DNA of 64,000 nucleotides from Nitrospira sp. (GTDB taxonomy: Bacteria; Nitrospirota; Nitrospiria; Nitrospirales; Nitrospiraceae), in the NCBI GenBank assembly GCA_029194675.1, contig JARFXP010000004.1:1-64000 (forward strand), given 5' to 3'. This document shows positions 1 through 8,792 of the stretch, piece by piece. Numbering within the stretch: position 1 is the stretch's first letter; every line of letters begins with the position of its first letter. The position numbers were made by a program, and so were the translations under genes. Below the pieces are notes generated by a model. That model was not told the origin of the DNA and ran no database searches. It was given only the letters and a program-made list of their open reading frames with translations.

Positions 1-820
1 GCTGCAAGAGCGACCCACCCACGGCGATCCAGATGGCGGCGAACCCCATCCAATCGTAGTAGGCTCGCTCCTCCTGCGACTTCGCCCCCATGTACATGTA
101 GGCGGCGATCATCCCGGCGATAAACCCGCCGAATGCCACATTTCCATCGATTCGGTGGAGGCTCAGGGGGAACCAACTTTGGTTCGCAATCTTATCCCAC
201 AAGGTTGCCGCCGCGATGAAATCCTGCGGCGAAACTCCTTCGGCCTTCGGCGGTGTGTTCATGAAGGACGTGGGGCCGTTGATGACAAATAAGATGAGCA
301 GACAGACAAGATTCAAGAGCACACCGAGAGCAATGTGACGCCCCTTCTTTTCACCCTTCCACACATCCCAGGTGTAGAGGTAGGCATACATCAAAATCGT
401 CTCGGCGATAAACAGCGCCGGATACATTACTGCGAACACCATATAAAACTGATTGATGAATGAGGTCGTGAACTGTGGGTAGGCGGCAAGAAGGACAAAA
501 ATAAACAAGCCGCCCGTCACAGCCGTCATACTGAAGAGAATGACCGTCACCTTGGTGATCTCTTTAGCCAGGCGATCATACCGAGGGTCCTGCTTGCGGT
601 AACCCAGCCATTCTGAAATGACGACGAAGATCGGTGCACCGAGGATAAACGCGGCGAATAAAATATGGAGTTGAGCGACGACCCATACAGCCGTCCGATT
701 GCCTGTATACGGAAGCTCCACCGAAGACGTCCCAACTTCCTGAGCACAGACACCAGTGGCTGCCACGCACAGCGAGAACAACACAATGAGAGCCATGAGA
801 CTGCTCGACAGTTTTTTCAC
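1..820 (-). CDS. Cytochrome bd-like oxidase subunit I, partial
   Basis: This gene runs off the left edge, so only about 273 N-terminal residues are visible. From the GTG at 820 it reads a signal-like segment (VKKLSSSLMALIVLFSL...GVCA) followed by several hydrophobic helices. The segment NRTAVWVVAQLHILFAAFILGAP and later SLHRIDGNVAFGGF resemble the quinol-oxidase subunit I (CydA) family, with conserved histidines in helices. A GAGG lies 4 nt before the GTG; an in-frame ATG at 796 is the alternative start. Nitrospira genomes carry several divergent bd-like oxidases, one proposed to take electrons from cytochrome c rather than quinol. The signal-like N-terminus is unlike classical CydA and suits that divergent group. 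The neighbouring c-type cytochrome gene fits a respiratory role. Electron donor is unknown. Confidence 0.75.
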   Translation of the reverse strand, partial: MKKLSSSLMALIVLFSLCVAATGVCAQEVGTSSVELPYTGNRTAVWVVAQLHILFAAFILGAPIFVVISEWLGYRKQDPRYDRLAKEITKVTVILFSMTAVTGGLFIFVLLAAYPQFTTSFINQFYMVFAVMYPALFIAETILMYAYLYTWDVWKGEKKGRHIALGVLLNLVCLLILFVINGPTSFMNTPPKAEGVSPQDFIAAATLWDKIANQSWFPLSLHRIDGNVAFGGFIAGMIAAYMYMGAKSQEERAYYDWMGFAAIWIAVGGSLLQ

Positions 821-1217
821 GATGCCTCGATGCCCCCCCTACTTTAAGAACCTGGTCAAGGATCTTGCCTTCATACTTACTCGACTTTCCATACTGATAA
901 TTTTGTCTATTATCTATAAATGGGTCTCGGTCACCATCCGACAAGAACGCCTGAAGCCCTTGCGAGCCTTAAGGGATCGCCATTGAAGACCAAGCTCCAT
1001 ACAATCAATTGTCACAGCACCATCTCATACGACCTTATTCGACCGGCTAGAGTATCGCAGACTGCCCAAGCCTTACCGCTAGGAGAATCCCCTGGCAGCC
1101 CGCAAAAAACCCGAGCCCAGTTGGCGGCCTCGAATCGTACACTAAACGCGCACCTTCTGATTCCACAGGAGGAAAGGCCGGAAGGTGCGAAGCATCGACC
1201 ACCCTGCAACCTTATAA
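821..1217. other. Intergenic region, no supported gene
   Basis: About 400 bases separate the oxidase gene from the next minus-strand gene. An AT-rich tract near 890-925 (attttgtctattatctataa) lies about 75-100 bases upstream of the oxidase start and is the likely promoter area, but I cannot fix -35 and -10 boxes. The short frames here lack ribosome sites and protein-like composition. Confidence 0.4.
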
Positions 1218-1703
1218 TCAGTGAGCGACGGCATCGTCCCATTGCTTCTTCTCTTCATTCCAGGTCTTCCCAGCCAGTCCAAAATTCCGCTCATAGAGCA
1301 CGAGCTTCCATCGGTCCTCATCTGAAAGCTTGCTCTTCCAGCCTTTCATCTTGGTATTCGGCACTCCTTCGGAAATACGCCAAAACCAGACAGAGTCCGA
1401 GTAGAGCTTCATGCGCTCAGGGTTTCTGAAATCAGTGGCACCTGCCTTCACAGGCTTCCCGTCTTTCCCGTGACAACTGGAACAGTTTACGTCTGGATTT
1501 GCCTCTCCGATGAAGAGCTTGCGCCCTTCTTCCAGCTTCTGAGCATCCACCCACCAATCTATGGGCATATGCTTGTCGGCATATTCAGCGGGAGCCGGTG
1601 GTGGTGGCACGATCGGCCCCTCTCCACCCTGCTCTGCGCAACTCGCCAACAGTCCCGCACTCATGATGAATACAGCGCGAATCGAGCCTCTCGGTATGTT
1701 CAT
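1218..1703 (-). CDS. Small monohaem c-type cytochrome, probable lipoprotein
   Basis: About 161 residues from the ATG at 1703. An upstream in-frame ATG at 1712 is nearly equivalent, while the longer frame to 1838 adds a stretch unlike an export signal. The N-terminus has a basic start, a hydrophobic run and LLASC, a lipobox-like site suggesting lipid anchoring outside the inner membrane. A proline-rich linker follows, then one haem-binding CSSCH motif in the middle. DFRNPERMKLYSDSVWFWRI and KLSDEDRWKLVLYERNFG resemble class I cytochrome c domains of oxidases and alternative complexes, where a methionine such as that in PNTKMKGW may be the second haem ligand. Role: periplasmic electron carrier, probably serving the neighbouring bd-like oxidase (inference). 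Confidence 0.75.
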   Translation of the reverse strand: MNIPRGSIRAVFIMSAGLLASCAEQGGEGPIVPPPPAPAEYADKHMPIDWWVDAQKLEEGRKLFIGEANPDVNCSSCHGKDGKPVKAGATDFRNPERMKLYSDSVWFWRISEGVPNTKMKGWKSKLSDEDRWKLVLYERNFGLAGKTWNEEKKQWDDAVAH

Positions 1704-1920
1704 TACGTCCATCACGCTGCCATTGAGAGAGATTCTCGTTCGGACTGCAACGCGATCGAGAAAGGGACCGACAAAAAAAAACGCTTTTGCAGAGCCGTCA
1801 CCTGCCCCTGCAAGAGCGTCAAGATTACACTCGCCCATTCAGCTTGTATCACGGGCCCTCGCCGACCTAATCAACCGATTCGGCGAGATACCTTGTAGCC
1901 CCAAGGACCGTCATCGGCGA

Positions 1921-2502
1921 TCATGATTTTTTCTTTCCCAGGGATTTCGCCTTGACCCGTTCCGGCTTCCGCTGAGAACGGACAAACTTCATCCCGATAA
2001 TACCGCAGGCTGTTGCGAAAACCGCCCCGCTGCCCCACCAAATCCAAGCGGGAGGCCCACTTGCCTCACAGCCGGTTCCAAAGTTAACCCAGATCTTCCG
2101 TTCGCTCTCTAGATCTTTCGGATCAAATTTAATCTTAAGGTTCTGCTGTTCACCCCTCGCCTCTACCAGCAGTGGATCGTCAAGATTGTCGTTGTGCAGA
2201 TGAAACATCGCTTTGTAGTAGCCATCTCCATCTGTTCGAACAACCTGACCGTATGAAATCCTTGTGTCCTTGACGAGAACGTCTGTATTCGGAAGTCCCT
2301 TCCCGTTCTGATCGCAAACATACCCCTCCACCATGAAACGATGATCCGCTTCATGCGTGGCTGAAGCCACGGGTGGAAACGCCACATTCGTGACGAGACA
2401 GCAAGCTAGGGAAAACAGTCCGACTGGACTTTGGTTGCCAAGCTTCGAACTAGATCGCTGACTCGTCGCTCGCTCCTTCGAAGTCGTGCGCGCCCAGTAC
2501 AA
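1921..2502 (-). CDS. Membrane-anchored carboxypeptidase-regulatory-like protein
   Basis: 193 residues from a TTG at 2502. No ATG lies upstream in frame before a stop, so the start is uncertain. A hydrophobic run (LFSLACCLVTNVAFPPVASA) serves as export signal. The middle, VEGYVCDQNGKGLPNTDVLVKD followed by RTDGDGYYKAMFHLHN, matches the immunoglobulin-like fold of carboxypeptidase regulatory or Cna-B domains: a G-x-V-x-D-x-x-G-x-P pattern, then a T-D-x-x-G-Y-Y pattern. A C-terminal membrane helix (WWGSGAVFATACGIIGMKFV) and a lysine-rich tail anchor it with the domain outside. It lies on the same strand as the cytochrome gene and may belong to the same respiratory module. Function is unknown. 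Confidence 0.6.
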   Translation of the reverse strand: MYWARTTSKERATSQRSSSKLGNQSPVGLFSLACCLVTNVAFPPVASATHEADHRFMVEGYVCDQNGKGLPNTDVLVKDTRISYGQVVRTDGDGYYKAMFHLHNDNLDDPLLVEARGEQQNLKIKFDPKDLESERKIWVNFGTGCEASGPPAWIWWGSGAVFATACGIIGMKFVRSQRKPERVKAKSLGKKKS

Positions 2503-3164
2503 CGAGCGCTCTACATTCGGGCAGAGGTTTCTAGCACAGCACCCAAATCTTTGTCAACGAAACGACTGGCCCTCTAAATCCGAGTGGAGAGCCGTTGGGT
2601 TTGCAGTTGCGATCGCAGGGCTGGCTGGAGCTGAGGAGCGCGTGGCACGACGTACCGGGTTCACGACCGGTGGGGGACGCAACGACGAACTCCGGACGAA
2701 CGAGGGAGGGTTCTAACCGGCAGCAGCGCAGACGCTCCAGCGGGATGGCGATGAACACTTCGCAGCCTTGGCCTGCCATGGCGTGTACCCTCAAGCGGGT
2801 GCTGACGTTGGAACCTTCGTGGGTGAGGGCCGGAGCGAGGGTGGACCATCGCCTGAACGGCACAGAACGCTCTCGGTGCAACACGGACGGTCCCTCCGAG
2901 GTATTACGCCGGAGAAGCAGAAGGGGCAATGGTTGCTCTGTCGGCCTTCGCAAGGCGGAAGCACCCGGCAATCGCCTCGTTAGATAGTTCACGCGCCAGT
3001 TCTTCAGCAGTCCCATTCTTTGATGTTGTCGAGAAGGAATCCCTAAATTCTCTTGGAACGTAAGACACTTTAAGAGTTAAAGCGCATAGCCTTGGCGCGC
3101 TTGATGTAAAGCTGATTTTTCCACGAAAGTATCAGGAATCAGCCAAGCAAGAACGGAGGAGACC
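2503..3164. other. Gene-poor region with overlapping open frames
   Basis: Some 660 bases contain long open frames on both strands (minus 2531-3016, plus 2595-2987, and shorter ones) that overlap almost completely. None has a good ribosome site or a recognisable motif, and the products are rich in Arg, Pro and Ser. High-GC non-coding DNA or a decayed gene would look like this. I found no inverted repeats marking a mobile element. Confidence 0.4.
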
Positions 3165-3557
3165 TTAGAGATAGCCCTTCGTACGGGCAGCCGCCTCAAT
3201 CTTAATGGCTTCTGCTCGACGCTCGGAGTCTTTCTTCGAGACCCAAGCCTCCCATGACTTGCCGTTCGCAGTGTCTTCACCGGTAAACGCAATGCTCTCG
3301 ATGGATCGGTAGGAAATGCGCTGAGGATTCTGCTGATCAACGGGAAACAGTTCGAGGTAAGGATCGTCGCCTTCCGCCTGACGATTGAAGAGATATCCGG
3401 TGACCGATTCGCCTGATCTTAACGTCAAGGTCACATCCCCACGATAATCGAAGGCAAGCTCGACGGCTTCCATTGTTTCCGCCGGAGAGGCTGGTTTGAA
3501 CACTCGCCCTTCCAGAGAAGCAGGGGTATCCGCTGTGTGATTCTTGGTATCCGTCAT
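3165..3557 (-). CDS. Conserved-looking hypothetical protein beside hpnH
   Basis: 130 residues, soluble, with no signal peptide or membrane helix. The core VELAFDYRGDVTLTLRSGESVTGYLFNR followed by DPYLELFP and RISYRSIESIAFTGEDTANGKSWEAW looks like a small beta-barrel fold similar to Sm- or RNA/ligand-binding domains, with strands ending in an IAFTG turn. I do not recognise the family with certainty. It ends about 40 bases after the hpnH stop on the same strand and is probably co-transcribed. The ribosome site upstream of 3557 is weak. A link to hopanoid side-chain synthesis is suggested only by position. Confidence 0.6.
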   Translation of the reverse strand: MTDTKNHTADTPASLEGRVFKPASPAETMEAVELAFDYRGDVTLTLRSGESVTGYLFNRQAEGDDPYLELFPVDQQNPQRISYRSIESIAFTGEDTANGKSWEAWVSKKDSERRAEAIKIEAAARTKGYL

Positions 3558-3600
3558 TTAGGGATCGTCGGTTGTAATGCGTATTTCGTGAAGCGCAGAA

Positions 3601-4617
3601 TCACCGCGAGGTAGGCAAGAGGGTCAATTTAGCTGTCCGCGCAAATCCAGAGGCGGTACTGAAGGTATCTTCAACGGCCGAGGCCTCATAGCCGCAGTGG
3701 ACCATGCAATCGGCGCATTTTTCATTTCGACCGGTCCCGTACTTCTCCCACTCCGTCGAGTCCATCATCTCTCGGAAGGTTGTTGTATACCCTTCTTGCA
3801 GCAAATAGCAGGGCTTCTGCCATCCGAAGACGTTGTAGGTGGGATTCCCCCAGGGCGTACATTGGTACTCACGCCGGCCCATCAGGAAATCCAGAAACAA
3901 CGGGGATTGATTGAACTGCCAACCTGGCTTGGGGCGAGCAAGAATCTTGGAGAAGAGTTCTTGAGTCCTCGCCCGCTTCAAGAAATGTTGTTGATCCGGA
4001 GCCTTTTGATAACTATACCCCGGAGAGATGGTCATACCTTCGACGCCCAGCGCCATCATGTCATCGAAAAATTTTCTGACCCGCTCCGGGTTCGCGTCGT
4101 CGAACAAGGTGGTGTTGGTCGTCACCCGATGGCCGCGTTTGAGTGCCGCTTTGATGGCCTTGACCGCCACGTCATAGACTCCGTCGCGGCAGACCGCCAA
4201 ATCGTGCTCGTCCTTAAGCCCGTCCATATGGACACTGAAGGTCAAGTACTTCGAGGGCTGATACTCGTCCAGCTTCCGCTCCAAGAGGATGGCATTCGTA
4301 CAGAGATAGATGTACCTCTTCCGATCCACCAAACCCTGGACGATCTTCGCGATTTCAGGATGGATGAGCGGTTCCCCGCCCGGAATGCTCACCATGGGCG
4401 CTCCGCATTCTTCCGCCGCCGCCCAGCATTGTTCCGGCGTCAACCGTTTGTCGAGGATATGATCGGGATACTGGATCTTCCCACAACCCGCGCAAGCCAG
4501 ATTGCACCGAAAGAGCGGCTCGAGCATCAGTACCAAAGGATATCGCTTCACTCCCCTCAGTTTCTGTGAGAGCACATACTTCGCCACGGTATACATCTGG
4601 GACATCGGAACAGCCAT
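3601..4617 (-). CDS. hpnH: Adenosyl-hopene transferase HpnH (radical SAM)
   Basis: 338 residues, the usual length for HpnH. The radical-SAM cluster motif is visible as C38-N-L-A-C42-A-G-C45, followed by KIQYP and VSIPGGEPLIHPEI, which holds the SAM-binding GGEP. HpnH joins the 5'-deoxyadenosyl group of SAM to diploptene to form adenosylhopane, the first step of extended hopanoid side chains, in the cytoplasm. A C-terminal cysteine group (CADCMVHCGYEASAV) is typical of the family. The start at 4617 has a clear AGGAG six bases upstream. The gene lies about 11 kb from the cyclase operon, unlike the compact hpn clusters of many proteobacteria. Confidence 0.93.
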   Translation of the reverse strand: MAVPMSQMYTVAKYVLSQKLRGVKRYPLVLMLEPLFRCNLACAGCGKIQYPDHILDKRLTPEQCWAAAEECGAPMVSIPGGEPLIHPEIAKIVQGLVDRKRYIYLCTNAILLERKLDEYQPSKYLTFSVHMDGLKDEHDLAVCRDGVYDVAVKAIKAALKRGHRVTTNTTLFDDANPERVRKFFDDMMALGVEGMTISPGYSYQKAPDQQHFLKRARTQELFSKILARPKPGWQFNQSPLFLDFLMGRREYQCTPWGNPTYNVFGWQKPCYLLQEGYTTTFREMMDSTEWEKYGTGRNEKCADCMVHCGYEASAVEDTFSTASGFARTAKLTLLPTSR

Positions 4618-5029
4618 TCCGTTCTCCTATTCGCTCTGTATTCTTTCGCGACCCTTGTCTGTATGGACAGCGGCGAGACACGGCCGTACTGGAGGCGCAA
4701 GAACCATGGAATTTTAGCATCCTGCTCAGAGCGCGTCAATTTCGAAAGAGCAAGTCAAGTCAAGAGTGGCGTGCATCTACTTGTCCCCGTATCAGGTTTT
4801 CTGCTACCGTCAGCCCGACCTAATTCCCAGCGTTCCTAGCTGAGGTAGTAATGAGACGTATCCCTCTCCTCTCTCGCCATCCCTTCTTGTCTATCACCTG
4901 TTCAAACGTCGAGGGACAATCATGCGGATTATGGTGTGCGATATCCTCAGGTCAACCAGGCCAGAATGAGCGCATCAATCATTCGGTAGATCTTCGAGCC
5001 ATCCATCCACTTACAGATAGGAGCACATT
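4618..5029. other. Divergent intergenic region between hpnH and the haem protein
   Basis: About 410 bases separate two divergently read genes, so promoters for both must lie here. I see no reliable -35/-10 pair. The frames on both strands (for example 4566-4823 and 4851-5033 plus) have no ribosome site or protein-like motif. An AGGAG at about 5019 belongs to the next gene. Confidence 0.35.
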
Positions 5030-5608
5030 ATGATGAAAAGCCTAGTGTTGGGAATCGCATCACTACTTCTTCTCGCGTTCGGCTATTTGGGAATATCGTC
5101 CGGCGCCAAGGATGCCGGGGGCATTCCTGCTGAGAAAGTGGCGGACATGTTACATTCCGTCATCGAGGCAAACCGCACATTTTATACGCAGCATGTTGTG
5201 GAGCGGATGGAAGCAAAAGGCGCTGCCGTAGCATCAGAGAACTGGCGCTCCGAGAAGACCTTACCCCTTCCAGCCCAATTCTTACAGGAAAGCGCTCGTC
5301 TATCGGTCAATTCGAAGGCTAAGGTCGGCTATAAACTCATCAGTCTCTGGCCCATCAACAAGCAGAACGGGCCAAAATCCGAATCTGAGCAAAGGGGCCT
5401 GACGGCAACCCAACAGAACCCGAATCGTCCGTACACTGAAGTGGTCATGAACGGACCGGACTCCTATCTTATGGCCATCTATGCCGACAGAGCTGTTTCG
5501 CAAGCTTGCATCGGATGTCACAACGCGCATCAGGATAGCCCGAGGCACGATTTCAAGCAGAATGACGTGATGGGCGCCATCATGATCATGGTCCCGTTGA
5601 ACCTTTAG
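5030..5608 (+). CDS. Periplasmic DUF3365-type haem-binding sensor-like protein
   Basis: 192 residues. AGGAG six bases before the ATG at 5030 sets the start. The N-terminus (MMKSLVLGIASLLLLAFGYL) is a signal peptide or anchor. The body matches the DUF3365/Tll0287-like family: a helix with YTQHVVERM, the segment KVGYKLISLWPINKQN, and a C-terminal haem motif C-I-G-C-H followed by NAHQDSPRHDFKQNDVMGAIMI. Such domains have a PAS-like fold with one covalently bound haem and occur alone or at the front of sensor proteins. This is a free-standing version, probably a periplasmic redox or gas sensor or an electron carrier. A GC-rich hairpin follows at 5650-5678. Confidence 0.75.
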   Translation: MMKSLVLGIASLLLLAFGYLGISSGAKDAGGIPAEKVADMLHSVIEANRTFYTQHVVERMEAKGAAVASENWRSEKTLPLPAQFLQESARLSVNSKAKVGYKLISLWPINKQNGPKSESEQRGLTATQQNPNRPYTEVVMNGPDSYLMAIYADRAVSQACIGCHNAHQDSPRHDFKQNDVMGAIMIMVPLNL

Positions 5609-5649
5609 CAGCATCCAGAAAGTGAATAACAAACGCTGGAGGCGCTTTT

Positions 5650-5678
5650 CCGCCGGCGACAATTAGGAGCGCCGGCGG
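5650..5678. terminator. GC-rich hairpin after the DUF3365 gene
   Basis: A perfect 9-bp stem, ccgccggcg and cgccggcgg, encloses an 11-base loop about 40 bases beyond the stop of the haem protein. There is no T-run on either side, so it may be a weak or factor-assisted terminator rather than a classical one. Confidence 0.4.
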
Positions 5679-5852
5679 GTCAACCAAAGACGAACTTAAG
5701 AACACTGAAGGGATTTATCCGACGTCATCAATTCCACAACACGATAATGAGGCGTCGGTCCACGCGAAGGTATCAGAAAATACGAACACTGAAGGTGTCT
5801 TTCCCCGTCGCCAGAAACAATTGTACGGGCTCCGGGTGGAGTAAGCTCTGTT

Positions 5853-5927
5853 TGGAGGCGCCGAGCGGGTTCGAACCGCTGCATCGCAGTTTTGCAGACT
5901 GCTCCCTTACCACTTGGGTACGGCGCC
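5853..5927 (-). tRNA. tRNA-Cys (GCA)
   Basis: Read on the minus strand, the 75 bases fold as a tRNA. The acceptor stem is GGCGCCG paired with CGGCGCC, the anticodon loop is CTGCAAA with anticodon GCA, and the T arm contains GGTTCGAACC. The discriminator base is T and CCA is encoded at 5853-5855. The D arm is short, as in bacterial tRNA-Cys. The gene stands alone between protein genes, and no integrase lies next to it. Confidence 0.97.
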
Positions 5928-6093
5928 TCTGAGAGACGGCATTATAGTAGCTTGGTTTACCGGAACTCAACATAGAGACCACACTGATGAACCGTCGAAT
6001 CAGCTCTCGGCAAGCCCGACGGAAAGTGCCATGCGTCCTGATCCAAGAAGCCGTGCAAGGAAAGAGGTCACAAGGATTGCTGAGTAAGATGTC

Positions 6094-7437
6094 TTACCTT
6101 GGTCCCACCACTCCTGAAGCAGGTGCGCGCATCCCCAGGAATGGGTGGACATGGCGCAGGGCGCCACCGCTGCTGAGCAGCAACCCAAACAAAACCAGCA
6201 TCGCGATGCCGAGATGATGATAACTCTTCAGCGCTTCCCACCTGGCTGAACCCACGACTTCGTAATTCAGCACCATCGTGAGCACGATATATACTCCCAG
6301 CATGGCGTACCCGGCACCGCTCAATCGGCCGCTCACTCTCGCTGCGGCGGCGACGACGATATAGGCCGCCGGGACCATCCAAACGAGATGCTGATCCCAG
6401 GTGATGGGAGAGAATAGCAAGGCCAAAATCAGCGTACCGGCACAGTCCCTCGCCCACGTTGGATCTCCTGGCCCTTGGTACGGCCGCCGGCTGGACCAGG
6501 CGAACAGACCGAGCAGAGTCAGCCCAGTCGCTCCGACGATCGCGTTCGCTGCCGGCGGCGGCAGATCCAACAGGGGCCTGTATCCGGGATCCACTTGCCG
6601 TAGGCGATGGTCCGGTGGGTACGTGACCAAATACCGCAGCATGGTATGGCGGAGTGAAAGGTTGGCCTTCTGAAGTTCATTCTCTTGGCGGCCCTCAAGC
6701 TGCCGATCAAACACGGATAACACCGCGTTCCTGGTCCATTCCATGTGATGATCCCACCAACTCGTGGGGCCCATGTACAGAATGGGCAGTCCGATCCAGA
6801 AGACCGTCGCGAGCACTGTGTATGATGCCAATCGCCACTGCCGCTTCCAAAGAAACAGCAACAGAAATAGTGCGGGAGTGATTTTCAGCGTAATGCCGAA
6901 CCCAAGAATGATCGCGCCGAGTCGTTCTCTGCCTGCCCAGATTGCGTAGATGGCGCAAGTGAGAAGGCCCAGGAGAATCAGGTGCGGCCCACCGTCGTCG
7001 AGATCATTCAAGATGAATTGCAGCGTCAACGCTCCCGCACCCACACCGACCAATAGCCAGCTCCGTACACTGGAATTTGATGTGCCGCACAACATGTGGT
7101 GGAACAGCATAATTGTGATGACGAGGCATCCGACTGCAATGGCATAACGTAAGGCCAAGCTCGCATTTCTCTCCAGCATAAGCAACGGGGCGAAATAAAT
7201 TCCCGTCGTGGGAAGATACATGTAGCAGTAGTCATTGGCGTACAGGTATTCGCCGGAGATGAAACGCCTTCCGATCTCTCGGTGGATATCGATGTCACGG
7301 AAGTGAAATGATCGGCCATAGGAAATGATGTAGCCGTGCACCACCGCTGCAATCACAAGACCGACCTTTACCACTCGAGCAAAGAGAGCGGACCTGGCGA
7401 ATTCATTGATCCAGTGAATGATCGGCTTTGATTCCAT
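6094..7437 (-). CDS. GT87-type polyprenol-phosphate-dependent membrane glycosyltransferase
   Basis: 447 residues with roughly ten hydrophobic segments. The first loop holds FHFRDIDIHREIGRRFISGEYLY, where the acidic pair after the first helix is the expected catalytic site of GT-C enzymes. PTTGIYFAPLLML, GAIILGFGITLKITPALFLLLFL and LLFSPITWDQHLVWMVPA match the DUF2029/GT87 family, which includes alpha-mannosyltransferases using polyprenyl-phosphate sugars. It acts in the inner membrane with its active site outside. It follows ispG by about 115 bases on the same strand, so it may be co-transcribed with isoprenoid synthesis genes that supply its lipid carrier (inference). Sugar and acceptor cannot be told from sequence. 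Confidence 0.72.
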   Translation of the reverse strand: MESKPIIHWINEFARSALFARVVKVGLVIAAVVHGYIISYGRSFHFRDIDIHREIGRRFISGEYLYANDYCYMYLPTTGIYFAPLLMLERNASLALRYAIAVGCLVITIMLFHHMLCGTSNSSVRSWLLVGVGAGALTLQFILNDLDDGGPHLILLGLLTCAIYAIWAGRERLGAIILGFGITLKITPALFLLLFLWKRQWRLASYTVLATVFWIGLPILYMGPTSWWDHHMEWTRNAVLSVFDRQLEGRQENELQKANLSLRHTMLRYLVTYPPDHRLRQVDPGYRPLLDLPPPAANAIVGATGLTLLGLFAWSSRRPYQGPGDPTWARDCAGTLILALLFSPITWDQHLVWMVPAAYIVVAAAARVSGRLSGAGYAMLGVYIVLTMVLNYEVVGSARWEALKSYHHLGIAMLVLFGLLLSSGGALRHVHPFLGMRAPASGVVGPR

Positions 7438-7552
7438 CGTTCAGCTGCACTGATACATGACCCGCAAGAAGGCGTCCAATGGTTTCTTGGTAAGCGGGGC
7501 GTACAGCTTCAGTGAAGTAGTGGGAGAGTCGTTGCCGCTGTCAGCAATGCAG

Positions 7553-8737
7553 CTACCGATGAGGCAAGACCGGGATTTCTCTGCCGAGTGTCGAAGGGGA
7601 ATCCGACTGAGGCCCCGGCGATTCCCACTCGCTTGAAGGAACAGATGCAGTCGCTTCGCCGTTGCTTTCCGCTTCTTTTTCCCTGGCGAGTTGTTCCACT
7701 TCCACAATGAGCGTATCCATCAATTCTTCCATCGGCACCTTTCGGACAAGCTTGCCTTTCTTGAACAAAATACCCTTGCCCTCGCCGCCGGCAATTCCGA
7801 TGTCGGCCTCTTTCCCTTCTCCAATTCCATTCACAACACATCCGAGTACCGACACGTTCAATGGAGTCTTGATGTGGTTGAGTTTCTTCTCCAGTTCGTT
7901 TGCCATTCGGACAACATCGATTTCGACACGCCCACATGTCGGGCAGGCGATGACATTGATGCCCCGATGACGCAATTCGAGTGACTTGAGGATTTCAAAC
8001 CCGACTTTGACTTCCTCGACCGGGTCAGCAGCCAGCGATACGCGCAACGTGTCTCCGATGCCCTGTGAAAGCAAATACCCGAGGCCGATAGAAGACTTCA
8101 CCGCCCCGGTCATGGCCGTCCCCGCCTCTGTAATTCCGATGTGCAGGGGATAATCCGACTGATGTGCGAAGAGCCAATAGGCATCGATGGCATGATGTAC
8201 ATCCGACGCTTTCAGCGACACCTTCATATTGGCGAAACCAACGTCTTCCAAGGCGTGGACGGCATTGAGCGCCGACTCTGCCAGCGCCTCCGGGGAAGGC
8301 CATCCGTACTTCTCCAACAATGATCGTTCGAGAGACCCTCCATTGACGCCGACCCGAAGAGGAATCCCTCGCTCATTGACGGCTTTGATCACTTCTTCAA
8401 CTTTCCACCAGGCGCCGATATTGCCCGGATTGATACGGACACAATCGACGATATGCGCGGCCTTCAAGGCAAGCCGATGATCAAAGTGAATATCGGCGAT
8501 CAGCGGGACGGTCATTGCCGCCTTGATCTGCGGGAGAGCCTGGGCGGCTTCATCGTCAGGAACGGCCACGCGAATAATTTCGCAGCCGGCTGCTTCGAGT
8601 TGATGAATCTGTGCGATGGTCGCGGCTACATCGCGCGTGTCCGTCGAACACATGGATTGCACGGATACCGGAGCATCGCCCCCTACCTTCACTTTGCCGA
8701 CGTGAATCTGCCGCGTCTTTCTTCGCGCGATATGCAT
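7553..8737 (-). CDS. ispG: 4-hydroxy-3-methylbut-2-enyl-diphosphate synthase IspG
   Basis: 394 residues. IspG converts methylerythritol cyclodiphosphate to HMBPP, the penultimate step of the MEP isoprenoid pathway. The [4Fe-4S] ligands are visible as C265-P-T-C268 and C300 in the GCVVNGIGE motif, with the cluster-binding Glu at 307. The TIM-barrel part carries VQSMCSTDTRD, PLIADIHFDHRLAL and VRINPGNIG. About 40 residues at the C-terminus (SNGEATASVPSSEWESPG...) are an extension rich in Ser and Pro that the family does not need. It lies 55 bases downstream of dxs, so the two are an MEP-pathway operon. Confidence 0.96.
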   Translation of the reverse strand: MHIARRKTRQIHVGKVKVGGDAPVSVQSMCSTDTRDVAATIAQIHQLEAAGCEIIRVAVPDDEAAQALPQIKAAMTVPLIADIHFDHRLALKAAHIVDCVRINPGNIGAWWKVEEVIKAVNERGIPLRVGVNGGSLERSLLEKYGWPSPEALAESALNAVHALEDVGFANMKVSLKASDVHHAIDAYWLFAHQSDYPLHIGITEAGTAMTGAVKSSIGLGYLLSQGIGDTLRVSLAADPVEEVKVGFEILKSLELRHRGINVIACPTCGRVEIDVVRMANELEKKLNHIKTPLNVSVLGCVVNGIGEGKEADIGIAGGEGKGILFKKGKLVRKVPMEELMDTLIVEVEQLAREKEAESNGEATASVPSSEWESPGPQSDSPSTLGREIPVLPHR

Positions 8738-8792
8738 GTTATTCTTCGTTGATGATGATGCTTCACGAACAACGCGTCACGCTTGACGCATT

